A stretch of DNA of 37,990 bases, from NCBI GenBank assembly GCA_016791025.1, contig JAEUNX010000071.1:1-37990 (forward strand). The letters are read 5' to 3'. Source of the stretch: Zoogloeaceae bacterium (GTDB lineage Bacteria > Pseudomonadota > Gammaproteobacteria > Burkholderiales > Rhodocyclaceae). The notes under the pieces are model-generated. The model was not told where the DNA came from. It searched no databases and saw only the letters and a program-made list of their open reading frames with translations. How positions within the stretch are numbered: position 1 is the first letter of the stretch; each line of letters starts with the position of its first letter. The position numbers and the translations under genes were made by a program. Positions 1 through 6,277 of this stretch are shown one piece after another.

Positions 1-966
1 CTGATGGGAGGCGGAAGTTTCCAGACCGTATCGCGAGAAACCGCATTGCTGGTGAACAATGTGCTCCTCGCCGTGGCCGCGGCCTCGGTGCTGCTGGGCA
101 CCCTCTACCCCCTCTTCGTCGATGCTCTGGGCCTGGGCAAAATCTCTGTCGGCCCCCCGTATTTCGAGGCGGTGTTTGTGCCCCTCATGGTGCCGGTGGT
201 GCTGCTCATGGTGGTGGGGCCCTTCATCCGCTGGAAGGGCCATGCTCTGGGAGGCTTGGCCCGCAAGCTGGCGCCGGATCTGGGCGTGAGCCTCGGGCTT
301 GGAGTCGCCCTGGCCTGGGCGACGGGCGTCATGTCCTGGCGGATGGTCCTGGGCATGGCGCTTGCCGCCTGGGTGGTGATCGCCAGTTTCCATCTCCTCA
401 AAGAGCGCCTGGTCGAGCGGCCCGGTGCCCCGCCCATGAACCGCCTGCGGGGCATTCCCACCGCCTGGTGGGGCATGTGGCTCGCCCACCTCGGCATTTC
501 CGTGTTCATTCTGGGGGTCACCCTGGTGAAGGGCCTGGAGTCCAATGTGGACGTGAAGATGCAACCTGGCGACGTCGCTCATCTGGCCGGCTACAGCTTC
601 ACCCTCAAGGCGGTGACCGACTATCGGGGGCCCAATTTCGACGCCTCCCGGGCGGACCTGGAGGTGACTCGCGATGGCAAGCCCGTCGCCCTCCTCCACC
701 CGGAAAAACGAACCTACCGGGCCGCCGGCATGCCGATGACTGAGGCTTCCATCGACGTCAATCTGCTGCGGGACATTTATGCCTCCATGGGGGAGCCCCT
801 GGACGACAAGACCTGGATCGTCCGCCTCTACTACAAGCCCTTCATCAGCTGGATCTGGATCGGTTGTCTGATGATGGCCATTGGCGGCGGCCTGGCTGCT
901 TCAGATCGGCGCTACCGGAGGATGGCCGAGCGTGAGGCGCCTGCCGGTGCTGCTGCCCGCGCCTGA
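1..966 (+). CDS. ccmF: Cytochrome c-type biogenesis protein CcmF, 3' half (partial)
   Basis: This is the C-terminal half of CcmF, the membrane subunit that with CcmH attaches haem to apocytochrome c in the periplasm. The frame is open at the left window edge, so the ATG at position 4 is internal. About 321 residues are present of a protein that is usually near 650. The start of the fragment (LLVNNVLLAVA, then GLGKISVGPPYF) and the block WWGMWLAHLGIS match the conserved C-terminal part of CcmF. Several hydrophobic membrane segments, a periplasmic loop and a final membrane helix (SWIWIGCLMMAIGGG) can be seen. The gene is followed 30 bp later by ccmG, then ccmH and ccmI, the standard system I order. 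Family assignment is secure; upstream ccm genes lie outside the window. Confidence 0.95.
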   Translation: MMGGGSFQTVSRETALLVNNVLLAVAAASVLLGTLYPLFVDALGLGKISVGPPYFEAVFVPLMVPVVLLMVVGPFIRWKGHALGGLARKLAPDLGVSLGLGVALAWATGVMSWRMVLGMALAAWVVIASFHLLKERLVERPGAPPMNRLRGIPTAWWGMWLAHLGISVFILGVTLVKGLESNVDVKMQPGDVAHLAGYSFTLKAVTDYRGPNFDASRADLEVTRDGKPVALLHPEKRTYRAAGMPMTEASIDVNLLRDIYASMGEPLDDKTWIVRLYYKPFISWIWIGCLMMAIGGGLAASDRRYRRMAEREAPAGAAARA

Positions 967-996
967 TTTCCCGTCCGCCCCAGTCCCATTGCGCCC

Positions 997-1590
997 ATGA
1001 AAGCCAAATTTCTCGTCCCCCTCGTCCTCTTCCTGGTTCTGGCCGGTTTTTTGGCCTTTGGCCTGAATCTCAATCCTAGAGAGGTGCCGTCGCCGCTGAT
1101 CGGCAAGCCGGCGCCGGTGTTCAAGCTGGGCCAGGTGGCGGCGCCGGAGCAGGCCTTTGGTACCGAGGACCTGAAAGGCAAGGTCTGGCTCCTCAATGTT
1201 TGGGCGTCCTGGTGCGTGGCGTGCCGCCAGGAGCACCCGGTACTGGTGGCGATTTCCCGCGAGAAGGCGCTCCCCATCGTGGGTTTGAACTACAAGGAAG
1301 TCCGGGGCGACGGCGAGATCGACGCCCGCAAGCTGGATGCGGCCACCGAGCGGGAGATGGCCGTGTCCCGGGCCCGCCAGTGGCTGGTCAGTCACGGTGA
1401 TCCCTACGACACTTCGGTGATGGACCTGGACGGCCGGGTCGGGATCGATTTTGGCGTTTATGGTGTTCCGGAAACCTTCCTCATCGACAAGAAGGGCGTG
1501 ATCCGCTTCAAGCAGATCGGCCCCGTCACCCCCGAGGCCTGGCGCGACACCCTCCTGCCCAAGATCCGGGCGCTGCAAGCGGAAAGTTGA
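997..1590 (+). CDS. ccmG: Thiol:disulfide interchange protein CcmG/DsbE
   Basis: CcmG is a membrane-anchored periplasmic thioredoxin-like protein that keeps apocytochrome c or CcmH cysteines reduced for haem attachment. It is 197 residues: an N-terminal anchor (about residues 5-24), then a thioredoxin fold with the redox motif W72-C73-V-A-C76 and the conserved GVYGVPETFLID stretch holding the cis-proline. Compared with the E. coli-type protein there are about 20 extra residues after GLNYK (roughly 101-122), rich in charged residues. I believe this insert is common in betaproteobacterial homologues, but that is from memory. Reducing equivalents would come from DsbD, which is also in this window (30475-32295). 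ccmH starts 1 bp after the stop, so the two are probably coupled. Confidence 0.93.
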   Translation: MKAKFLVPLVLFLVLAGFLAFGLNLNPREVPSPLIGKPAPVFKLGQVAAPEQAFGTEDLKGKVWLLNVWASWCVACRQEHPVLVAISREKALPIVGLNYKEVRGDGEIDARKLDAATEREMAVSRARQWLVSHGDPYDTSVMDLDGRVGIDFGVYGVPETFLIDKKGVIRFKQIGPVTPEAWRDTLLPKIRALQAES

Positions 1591-1591
1591 C

Positions 1592-2077
1592 ATGATTTCC
1601 CTTCGATATTGGCGCGCCGCCTTGGTGGCCGCGGGCCTTGGATTGGCACTGCCGGGATTCGGCGGTGAGGCCGCCCTGGTCGTGGCCGACCCGGTGCTGG
1701 AAGCCCGGGTGCTTAAACTCTCGGAGCACTTGCGTTGCTTGGTGTGCCAGAACCAGTCCATCGCCGAATCCCAGGCCGAGCTGGCCCTCGACCTGCGCAG
1801 CCAGGTTCGGGAGCAATTGGCTGCCGGCAAGAGTGATGACGAGGTGGTGGAATTCATGGTCGCCCGCTATGGCGACTTCGTTCTTTACAAGCCGCCGGTG
1901 AAGATGGCGACCTTGCTGCTGTGGGCCGGCCCGGCCCTGCTCCTGGTGGCCGGGCTGGGGTGGCTGGGATGGCGTCTGGCCAGCCGGCGGCGGGAACAAC
2001 CGGCCGAGTTGTCGGCCGCCGAGCACGCTCGGGCGGAGGCGCTCCTGGCCGGGCGGGACAAGGAGGGCGAGTCGTGA
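1592..2077 (+). CDS. ccmH: Cytochrome c-type biogenesis protein CcmH (CycL type)
   Basis: CcmH handles apocytochrome thiols together with CcmF. The 161-residue protein has an N-terminal signal peptide, the hallmark motif L-R-C-L-V-C-Q-N-Q with redox cysteines C49 and C52, the following SIAESQAELA helix, and a C-terminal membrane anchor (about residues 107-130) with a short charged tail. This is the short CcmH without the fused TPR part found in E. coli; that part is supplied by the separate downstream ccmI. The stop overlaps the ccmI start as GTGA, which indicates translational coupling. Confidence 0.94.
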   Translation: MISLRYWRAALVAAGLGLALPGFGGEAALVVADPVLEARVLKLSEHLRCLVCQNQSIAESQAELALDLRSQVREQLAAGKSDDEVVEFMVARYGDFVLYKPPVKMATLLLWAGPALLLVAGLGWLGWRLASRRREQPAELSAAEHARAEALLAGRDKEGES

Positions 2078-3315
2078 TCACCTTCCTCGCCCTGGCTGCG
2101 CTGCTCGTGGCCTTCGCCTTACTCCTCCTCATTCCCCCGTTGGTTCGCGTCCGTCGCAGTCCGGCGCCGCCCGCCACGGATCAGGCCGGTACCGCCCTGT
2201 CGGTGTTGCGGGAACAGCTTGCCGAGCTGGAGGTCGAGCGCGCTGCCGGACGGATCGATGAGACCAGCTACCTTCGCAATCGTCATGAGCTGGAGCGCCG
2301 AGCCCTGGAGGAGGGGGAGGGCGAGCCGGTGGCCGGGCCTCGCTGGCAGCCGGCGCGAGGATGGGGGATTGCGCTGTTGGTGGGCTTGCCGACCCTGGCT
2401 GCGGGGTTCTACCTGATGCTCGGGAACCCGGCGGGCCTGGATCCCGCCAAGGTGGCGGGCGGATCGCAGCACCAATTCACGCCAGAGCAGGTGGAGGGCA
2501 TGGTGGCCAAGCTTGCCGCCCGCCTTGAAAGCGAACCGGACAATCTTGAAGGCTGGATGATGCTGGCCCGGTCCTACACCATGCTCGGGCGGGCCGAGGC
2601 GGCGGAAAAGGCTTACCGCCATCTCGCGGCGAAGATGCCCGATAACGCCCAGGTCATCGCCGACTGGGCTGATGCCCTGGGCGCGGCCCGGGGCGGCAGC
2701 CTTCTGGGCGAGCCGGAAGCCCTGATCGCCCGTGCGCTCAAGCTGGAGCCCCGGAACATGAAAGCCCTGGCTCTGGCCGGGTCTGCGGCCTTTGAAAAAG
2801 CCGATTACGCCGGGGCCGCTCATCAATGGGAGCGGATCCTGGAGCAACTACCGCCAAGTGAGGAGCTGGCTGAGTCCGTCCGCGCCAGTGTGGCGGAGGC
2901 GCGGGCCAAGGCGGGTCTGCCGCCCCTGGCGGGCGCCCCGTCGACGCCGATGGCGGCGATGCCCGCTCCCCCGGGCCCGGGCCTCACCCTGCGGGGGGAA
3001 ATCCGCCTCGCGCCGGCCCTGGCGGCTCAGGCCAAGGCCGAGGATACGGTGTTCGTCTTTGCTCGCGGCGGCGAGGTGGGGCCGCCAATTGCTGCCCTGC
3101 GTCTCACCGTCGCACAGTTGCCGGCGAGGTTCGACTTCACCGGGGCGCCCCTGATGAACCCGGCGGGGGGATTGCCCGAAAAGGTGGTGGTGGGGGTGCG
3201 GGTCTCCCGTAGTGGGCAGCCGGTTGGCGCCCCGGGGGATCTGGAGGGTTTCAGCCCGCCGGTGGCGCCGGGCGCCCAGGGGGTGCTCGTGACGGTGGAC
3301 CGGGTCCGACCCTAG
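2074..3315 (+). CDS. ccmI: Cytochrome c biogenesis protein CcmI (CycH), TPR apocytochrome chaperone
   Basis: CcmI binds apocytochrome c tails in the periplasm and hands them to CcmF/CcmH. The GTG start at 2074 is chosen because it overlaps the ccmH stop (GTGA), has AGGAGG at 2061-2066 with 7 nt spacing, and begins exactly with the first membrane helix. The product is 413 residues: membrane helix 1 (about 1-24), a cytoplasmic loop rich in Glu/Arg with a leucine-zipper look (SVLREQLAELEVERAAG), a second helix (about 96-116), then a periplasmic TPR region with repeats such as GWMMLARSYTMLGRAEAAEKAY. The tail from about residue 300 is Pro/Ala-rich, then a beta-rich domain as in long CcmI proteins. 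It closes the ccm cluster; the next gene is convergent, with its stop overlapping by a few bases. Confidence 0.9.
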   Translation: MITFLALAALLVAFALLLLIPPLVRVRRSPAPPATDQAGTALSVLREQLAELEVERAAGRIDETSYLRNRHELERRALEEGEGEPVAGPRWQPARGWGIALLVGLPTLAAGFYLMLGNPAGLDPAKVAGGSQHQFTPEQVEGMVAKLAARLESEPDNLEGWMMLARSYTMLGRAEAAEKAYRHLAAKMPDNAQVIADWADALGAARGGSLLGEPEALIARALKLEPRNMKALALAGSAAFEKADYAGAAHQWERILEQLPPSEELAESVRASVAEARAKAGLPPLAGAPSTPMAAMPAPPGPGLTLRGEIRLAPALAAQAKAEDTVFVFARGGEVGPPIAALRLTVAQLPARFDFTGAPLMNPAGGLPEKVVVGVRVSRSGQPVGAPGDLEGFSPPVAPGAQGVLVTVDRVRP

Positions 3316-4307
3316 GCAGTCGGGACTCGGGCGAGAAGCGCCAAGCTCAGGAGAACGCCCACCAGGAGCTGGGCCTGGGCCGTGCGGGCCAGCTGCTCGT
3401 TCATGGCCGGGCCCACCGGCAGGAGCCGGAACCGGCAGGCCAGTCCGAGGTTCACCGGTAGGGCGAGGAGAAGTGGCCACATCCGCAGCACCTCGCCCTC
3501 CAACCAGCCGAGCCCGAGCAATAGCGGGAAGGGCGCCATGACCAGCGCTGCGTAGAGCCGGCGAGCGGAACGATCCCCCACGGTGGCGGCCAGTGTCCGG
3601 CGACCCGCGGCTTGGTCGGCCTCCCGGTCGCGCAGATTGTTCACCAGCAAGACCGCCGCACCCATGGCGCCTAACGCGAGGCCGACCAGCAGGGCGGGGG
3701 CGCCGGGGCGCAGCCCTTGCAGCGCCTGACTTCCGGCCACTGCGGCCAGACCGAAGAAGGCCAGCACCCAAACCTCGCCCCAGGCGGTGTGGGAGAGGGG
3801 GCGGGGCCCGGCGGAATAGGCCCAGCCAGCGGCTAGGGAGGCTGCGCCAATCACCAGGATTGGCCAGCCACCGGCCATGACCAGGTAGATCCCGCCGGCA
3901 AGGGCACCGGCGAAGCACACCAGGGCCGCGTGACGTACCGCCTCTGCGGGCGCCCAACCGGCGGCGGTGACCCGCAGGGGACCGATACGCCCTGGCCCGT
4001 CGCTGCTGCCAGCGTCGGCGGCGTCGTTGAAGAGATTGGTGCCCATCTGGATGAGCAGGGCGGTTGCTAGGGTCACCACCCAGGTCAGCGTGGCCATGGG
4101 GTGCCCGGCGTGCCAGGCGAGGGCGCCGCCGCACAGGACCGGCGTAGCCGCCAAGCTCAAGGTCCGTGGGCGTGCGGCATACCACCAGAGGGCAAGGCCC
4201 CGGGGGCGCGGAGGCGAGGTGATCAGATTCGGTCCTCGCCGCCAGGGGGTGCAAAGACGGCGAGCCACAAGGCGTCGGGGCTCGTGCTCACCACCCGATG
4301 CCGACAT
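3312..4307 (-). CDS. menA: UbiA-family prenyltransferase, probably 1,4-dihydroxy-2-naphthoate polyprenyltransferase (MenA)
   Basis: An integral membrane prenyltransferase, up to 331 residues. It carries the two Asp motifs of the UbiA superfamily: N-x-x-N-D-x-x-D at residues 91-98 and N-N-x-R-D-x-x-x-D at 223-231. The second motif and the opening AARPRTLSLAATPVLCGG are typical of MenA rather than UbiA. Eight or nine hydrophobic helices are visible. MenA attaches a polyprenyl chain to dihydroxynaphthoate in menaquinone synthesis; no other men gene is in the window, so the substrate is inferred. The start is uncertain: ATG 4307 has no Shine-Dalgarno sequence and overlaps the upstream cupin gene by 85 bp, while a GTG at 4268 would shorten both. 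The first 35 residues do not look like family sequence. The stop overlaps the ccmI stop by 4 bp, tail to tail. Confidence 0.8.
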   Translation of the reverse strand: MSASGGEHEPRRLVARRLCTPWRRGPNLITSPPRPRGLALWWYAARPRTLSLAATPVLCGGALAWHAGHPMATLTWVVTLATALLIQMGTNLFNDAADAGSSDGPGRIGPLRVTAAGWAPAEAVRHAALVCFAGALAGGIYLVMAGGWPILVIGAASLAAGWAYSAGPRPLSHTAWGEVWVLAFFGLAAVAGSQALQGLRPGAPALLVGLALGAMGAAVLLVNNLRDREADQAAGRRTLAATVGDRSARRLYAALVMAPFPLLLGLGWLEGEVLRMWPLLLALPVNLGLACRFRLLPVGPAMNEQLARTAQAQLLVGVLLSLALLARVPTA

Positions 4308-4588
4308 CCGGCAGGCAGCGTGACCCAGGTACCGGGGGCCATTGCCAGTTCCTGCCCATCATCGAACGCGAGAATGGCACGCCCTTGCAGCAGAAGCGCC
4401 CATTCATCCTCTGCTTGGTCGTACCAGAATCCGGGCGGGCTGGCGTGGCCGTAGGATGCGATCCTTTCGAGCCGCATCCCCGGCCGGGCAAACAAGGTCT
4501 CCACCACCTCGCCGCCTCCAGGGGGCGACCTGCCAGTGAAGAATTCGCCGGTCTTGATCGCGGTCTTGGGCTGGGCGGAGGTGGGCAT
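4223..4588 (-). CDS. Small cupin-domain protein
   Basis: A single-domain cupin of 121 residues. The conserved jelly-roll pattern is visible: HASPPGFWYD, then AEDEWALLLQGRA (motif 1 with a Glu in the metal-ligand position) and PAGCRHRVV (motif 2 with the His). Family members with this pattern are common and mostly uncharacterised metal-binding proteins. The ATG at 4588 is chosen because family proteins start close to it; a longer reading frame runs upstream through the HU gene on the other strand and is rejected. The 3' end overlaps the prenyltransferase start, so the two are probably co-transcribed. I do not assign a substrate. Confidence 0.8.
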   Translation of the reverse strand: MPTSAQPKTAIKTGEFFTGRSPPGGGEVVETLFARPGMRLERIASYGHASPPGFWYDQAEDEWALLLQGRAILAFDDGQELAMAPGTWVTLPAGCRHRVVSTSPDALWLAVFAPPGGEDRI

Positions 4589-4682
4589 CGGGCGTGGCGC
4601 TTTCGTCGGATGGCAGGGAAGACCGATGGAATAATGTACCGGTTGACTGTCCCGTTGCAGCCACACCGGGACCCGGGGGGAG

Positions 4683-4691
4683 TGATAGAAT
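4683..4691 (+). promoter_or_regulatory. Candidate extended -10 promoter of the HU gene
   Basis: The sequence TGaTAGAAT matches an extended -10 element (TGnTATAAT) with one mismatch, and would start transcription about 7 bp downstream, giving a leader of roughly 40 nt to the HU start. A TTGACT lies at 4643-4648 but is too far (37 bp) to be its -35 box. The element also sits inside the short inverted repeat GTGA-N7-TCAC (4682-4696), which could be a binding site. This is pattern matching only. Confidence 0.45.
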
Positions 4692-4736
4692 CTCACCAAA
4701 GACTGAATTACCAACACCAATATAAAGAGGAAGATG

Positions 4737-5012
4737 ATGAATAAAGGTGAATTTGTCGAAGCCTTGGCCGATCGCCTGGACGTTTCCCGCGCCCAGGCCG
4801 ACCGGGCCTTGTCCGCTGTGCTGGATGTGATCACCGATCGGCTCAAAGCCGGCGAGAAAGTGTCCTTCACCGGTTTTGGCAGCTTCGAGGTGTCCAAGCG
4901 CGCGGCGCGCACCGGTCGCAACCCGCAGACCGGTGCCTCCATTGAAATCGCCGCGTCTTCGGTACCGAAGTTCACCGCTGGCGCTTCGCTGCGTAGCGCT
5001 GTCAACGAATAA
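4737..5012 (+). CDS. hupB: DNA-binding protein HU
   Basis: A nucleoid protein of 91 residues that bends DNA as a dimer. It shows the helical N-terminus (MNKGEFVEALADRLDVS), the HU/IHF signature region GFGSFEVSKRAARTGRNPQTG (split here by residue position 47 onward) and the Pro at the tip of the DNA-binding arm. Two ATGs are adjacent (4734 and 4737); 4737 is preferred because E. coli HU starts with MNK and the AGAGGA-like Shine-Dalgarno sequence at 4726-4731 is then 5 nt away. The gene stands alone between a candidate promoter (4683-4691) and a strong terminator (5047-5074). HU rather than IHF is supported by length and by the arm sequence. Confidence 0.95.
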   Translation: MNKGEFVEALADRLDVSRAQADRALSAVLDVITDRLKAGEKVSFTGFGSFEVSKRAARTGRNPQTGASIEIAASSVPKFTAGASLRSAVNE

Positions 5013-5046
5013 CAATCAGCGCCGGAACACCGGACGTCGGAGAGGG

Positions 5047-5074
5047 AGCCTGGCTGTGATGCCAGGCTTTTTTT
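5047..5074 (+). terminator. Rho-independent terminator after the HU gene
   Basis: A perfect 8-bp stem AGCCTGGC / GCCAGGCT (5047-5054 and 5061-5068) with a 6-nt loop is followed by a run of seven T (5068-5074). It lies 34 bp after the HU stop codon. Confidence 0.9.
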
Positions 5075-5125
5075 ACGGTGGGAGCGTCCCAGGGCCCCTG
5101 CCTCTCAAGCCAAGCGGAGAACTGC

Positions 5126-5578
5126 ATGAGCACTGAAAGTACGCGCAATTTCGACGAGTTTTACGGGTACCGGTTCGAGGATCTGACGGTGGGTATGAGC
5201 GCCGCTTTCGCCCGCACCGTCTCGGAGGCGGACATCCTTGCCTTTGCGGGGGTCAGCGGGGACACCAATCCGGTTCATCTGGATGGAGAGTTCGCTGCGG
5301 CTTCGATGTTCGGGCAGCGGATCGCCCATGGCATGTTGTCGGCCGGGTTCATCAGCACGGTATTCGGCACCAAGCTGCCAGGGCCGGGCTGCATTTACCT
5401 TTCCCAGTCCCTTAAGTTCAAGGCGCCGGTCAAGATCGGTGATACGGTGGTGGCGCGGGTCACCGTGAAGGAACTTTTCCCCGAGAAGCGCAAGGCCACC
5501 TTCGACACCGTGTGCACGGTGGCCGGCAAGGCGGTGGTCGAGGGCCAGGCTGATATTCTGATTCCAGCCCGGGGCTGA
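5126..5578 (+). CDS. MaoC-family hydratase, (R)-specific enoyl-CoA hydratase (PhaJ type)
   Basis: A single hot-dog domain protein of 150 residues. The hydratase 2 signature is intact: FAGVSGDTNPVHLD (catalytic D46 and H51, with N48) followed by IAHGM (H68). PhaJ-type enzymes hydrate trans-2-enoyl-CoA to (R)-3-hydroxyacyl-CoA, linking beta-oxidation to polyhydroxyalkanoate synthesis. The substrate cannot be read from sequence and no pha gene is nearby. ATG 5126 is chosen over an upstream in-frame ATG (5078) because it has GGAGA at 5116-5120 with 5 nt spacing and because the longer version would begin in the terminator of HU. A double hairpin terminator follows. Confidence 0.88.
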   Translation: MSTESTRNFDEFYGYRFEDLTVGMSAAFARTVSEADILAFAGVSGDTNPVHLDGEFAAASMFGQRIAHGMLSAGFISTVFGTKLPGPGCIYLSQSLKFKAPVKIGDTVVARVTVKELFPEKRKATFDTVCTVAGKAVVEGQADILIPARG

Positions 5579-5598
5579 CCTTCCGGCAGCACTCCCAC

Positions 5599-5615
5599 GA
5601 CGCCTTTCGGGCGTC
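5599..5615 (+). repeat. Small hairpin after the hydratase gene
   Basis: GACGCC / GGCGTC (5599-5604 and 5610-5615) with a 5-nt loop, 21 bp after the hydratase stop. It has no T-run of its own and directly precedes the larger terminator hairpin; the two may act together or protect the mRNA 3' end. Confidence 0.6.
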
Positions 5616-5617
5616 CG

Positions 5618-5652
5618 GAGGCATCGGCCTAGGCCGGTGCCTCTATCTTTTT
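5618..5652 (+). terminator. Rho-independent terminator after the hydratase gene
   Basis: A 12-bp stem, GAGGCATCGGCC / GGCCGGTGCCTC (5618-5629 and 5632-5643), with one T-G wobble and a minimal loop, followed by TATC and TTTTT ending at 5652. The stem's last base is the last base of the stop codon of the convergent cyclo-ligase gene. There is no T-run in the other direction, so it acts mainly on the plus strand. Confidence 0.85.
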
Positions 5653-6236
5653 GCAATGGGCCCGAGCGGTCCCCGTACGGTGGCTTCGGTCACGATCCAG
5701 TCCATGGGCAAGTCGTGGGGCTGGGGGTAGAGCTGGGGGTGATGGCCCAGTTCGAAGGCGATGCCCACCGCGACGGGCTTGGGGTCCAGGGCGGCCAGGG
5801 TCCGATCGAAATATCCGCCGCCATAGCCCAGCCGGTAGCCATTATCATCAAAGGCATTCAGCGGAATCAGCAGGACATCTGGATGGACTTCCTCGGCCAC
5901 GGCGGGAATCGGGATGCCATAGCGGTCGGTCTGCAGCGGTGTCTCCGGGTGCCAGCGGTGAAAGATCATCGGTGTGGCCAGGGCGTTCACCACCGGCAGG
6001 GCGGCCTGCCGGGCCGGATGGGCCAAAAGCCAGCGGCGCACCCATCCGGCGAGATCGACCTCACCCCGGTGGGGCCAGCAGAAGGCCAGGCGGGTGGGTG
6101 CGAGACGGGGAAGCAGGTGGTCCAGATGACGTTCAATTCGTGCTGTCCATTCGGCCCGGTCGGTCGGCTTGATGGCCTCCCGGGCGGCGATGGCCTGGCG
6201 CCGAAGACGTTTTCGCAGGTCGCTAGAATCGCTCAC
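5643..6236 (-). CDS. ygfA: 5-formyltetrahydrofolate cyclo-ligase
   Basis: This enzyme uses ATP to convert 5-formyl-THF to 5,10-methenyl-THF, recycling folate in the cytosol. The conserved Arg-rich N-terminus (LRKRLRRQAIAARE) and the C-terminal nucleotide-binding block G-Y-R-L-G-Y-G-G-G-Y-F-D-R are present. The GTG start at 6236 gives 197 residues, close to the family norm; another GTG at 6260 would add eight residues, and neither has a strong Shine-Dalgarno sequence. It is divergent from the lytic transglycosylase gene, with about 40 bp between them. In many proteobacteria 6S RNA sits beside this gene, but the gaps on both sides are too short for it here. Confidence 0.9.
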   Translation of the reverse strand: MSDSSDLRKRLRRQAIAAREAIKPTDRAEWTARIERHLDHLLPRLAPTRLAFCWPHRGEVDLAGWVRRWLLAHPARQAALPVVNALATPMIFHRWHPETPLQTDRYGIPIPAVAEEVHPDVLLIPLNAFDDNGYRLGYGGGYFDRTLAALDPKPVAVGIAFELGHHPQLYPQPHDLPMDWIVTEATVRGPLGPIAKR

Positions 6237-6277
6237 GGCGACTACCCAATCAACAATCACAATCTGGATGGTAAGGG

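Noticed and set aside
2848..4254. 468-codon minus-strand frame opposite ccmI and beyond
   Set aside because: Arg/Gly/Pro-rich shadow; the prenyltransferase in another frame of the same strand is the real gene.
4643..4648. TTGACT as -35 box of the HU gene
   Set aside because: It is 37 bp from the -10 candidate, far outside the usual 16-18 bp.
4223..5005. Long minus-strand frame (260 codons) including the cupin and running through the HU gene
   Set aside because: Only the last 121 codons show cupin sequence; the rest is antisense to HU, with no family similarity.
5579..5642. 6S RNA beside the 5-formyl-THF cyclo-ligase gene
   Set aside because: The gap is under 70 bp and is filled by two hairpins; 6S RNA needs about 180 nt.
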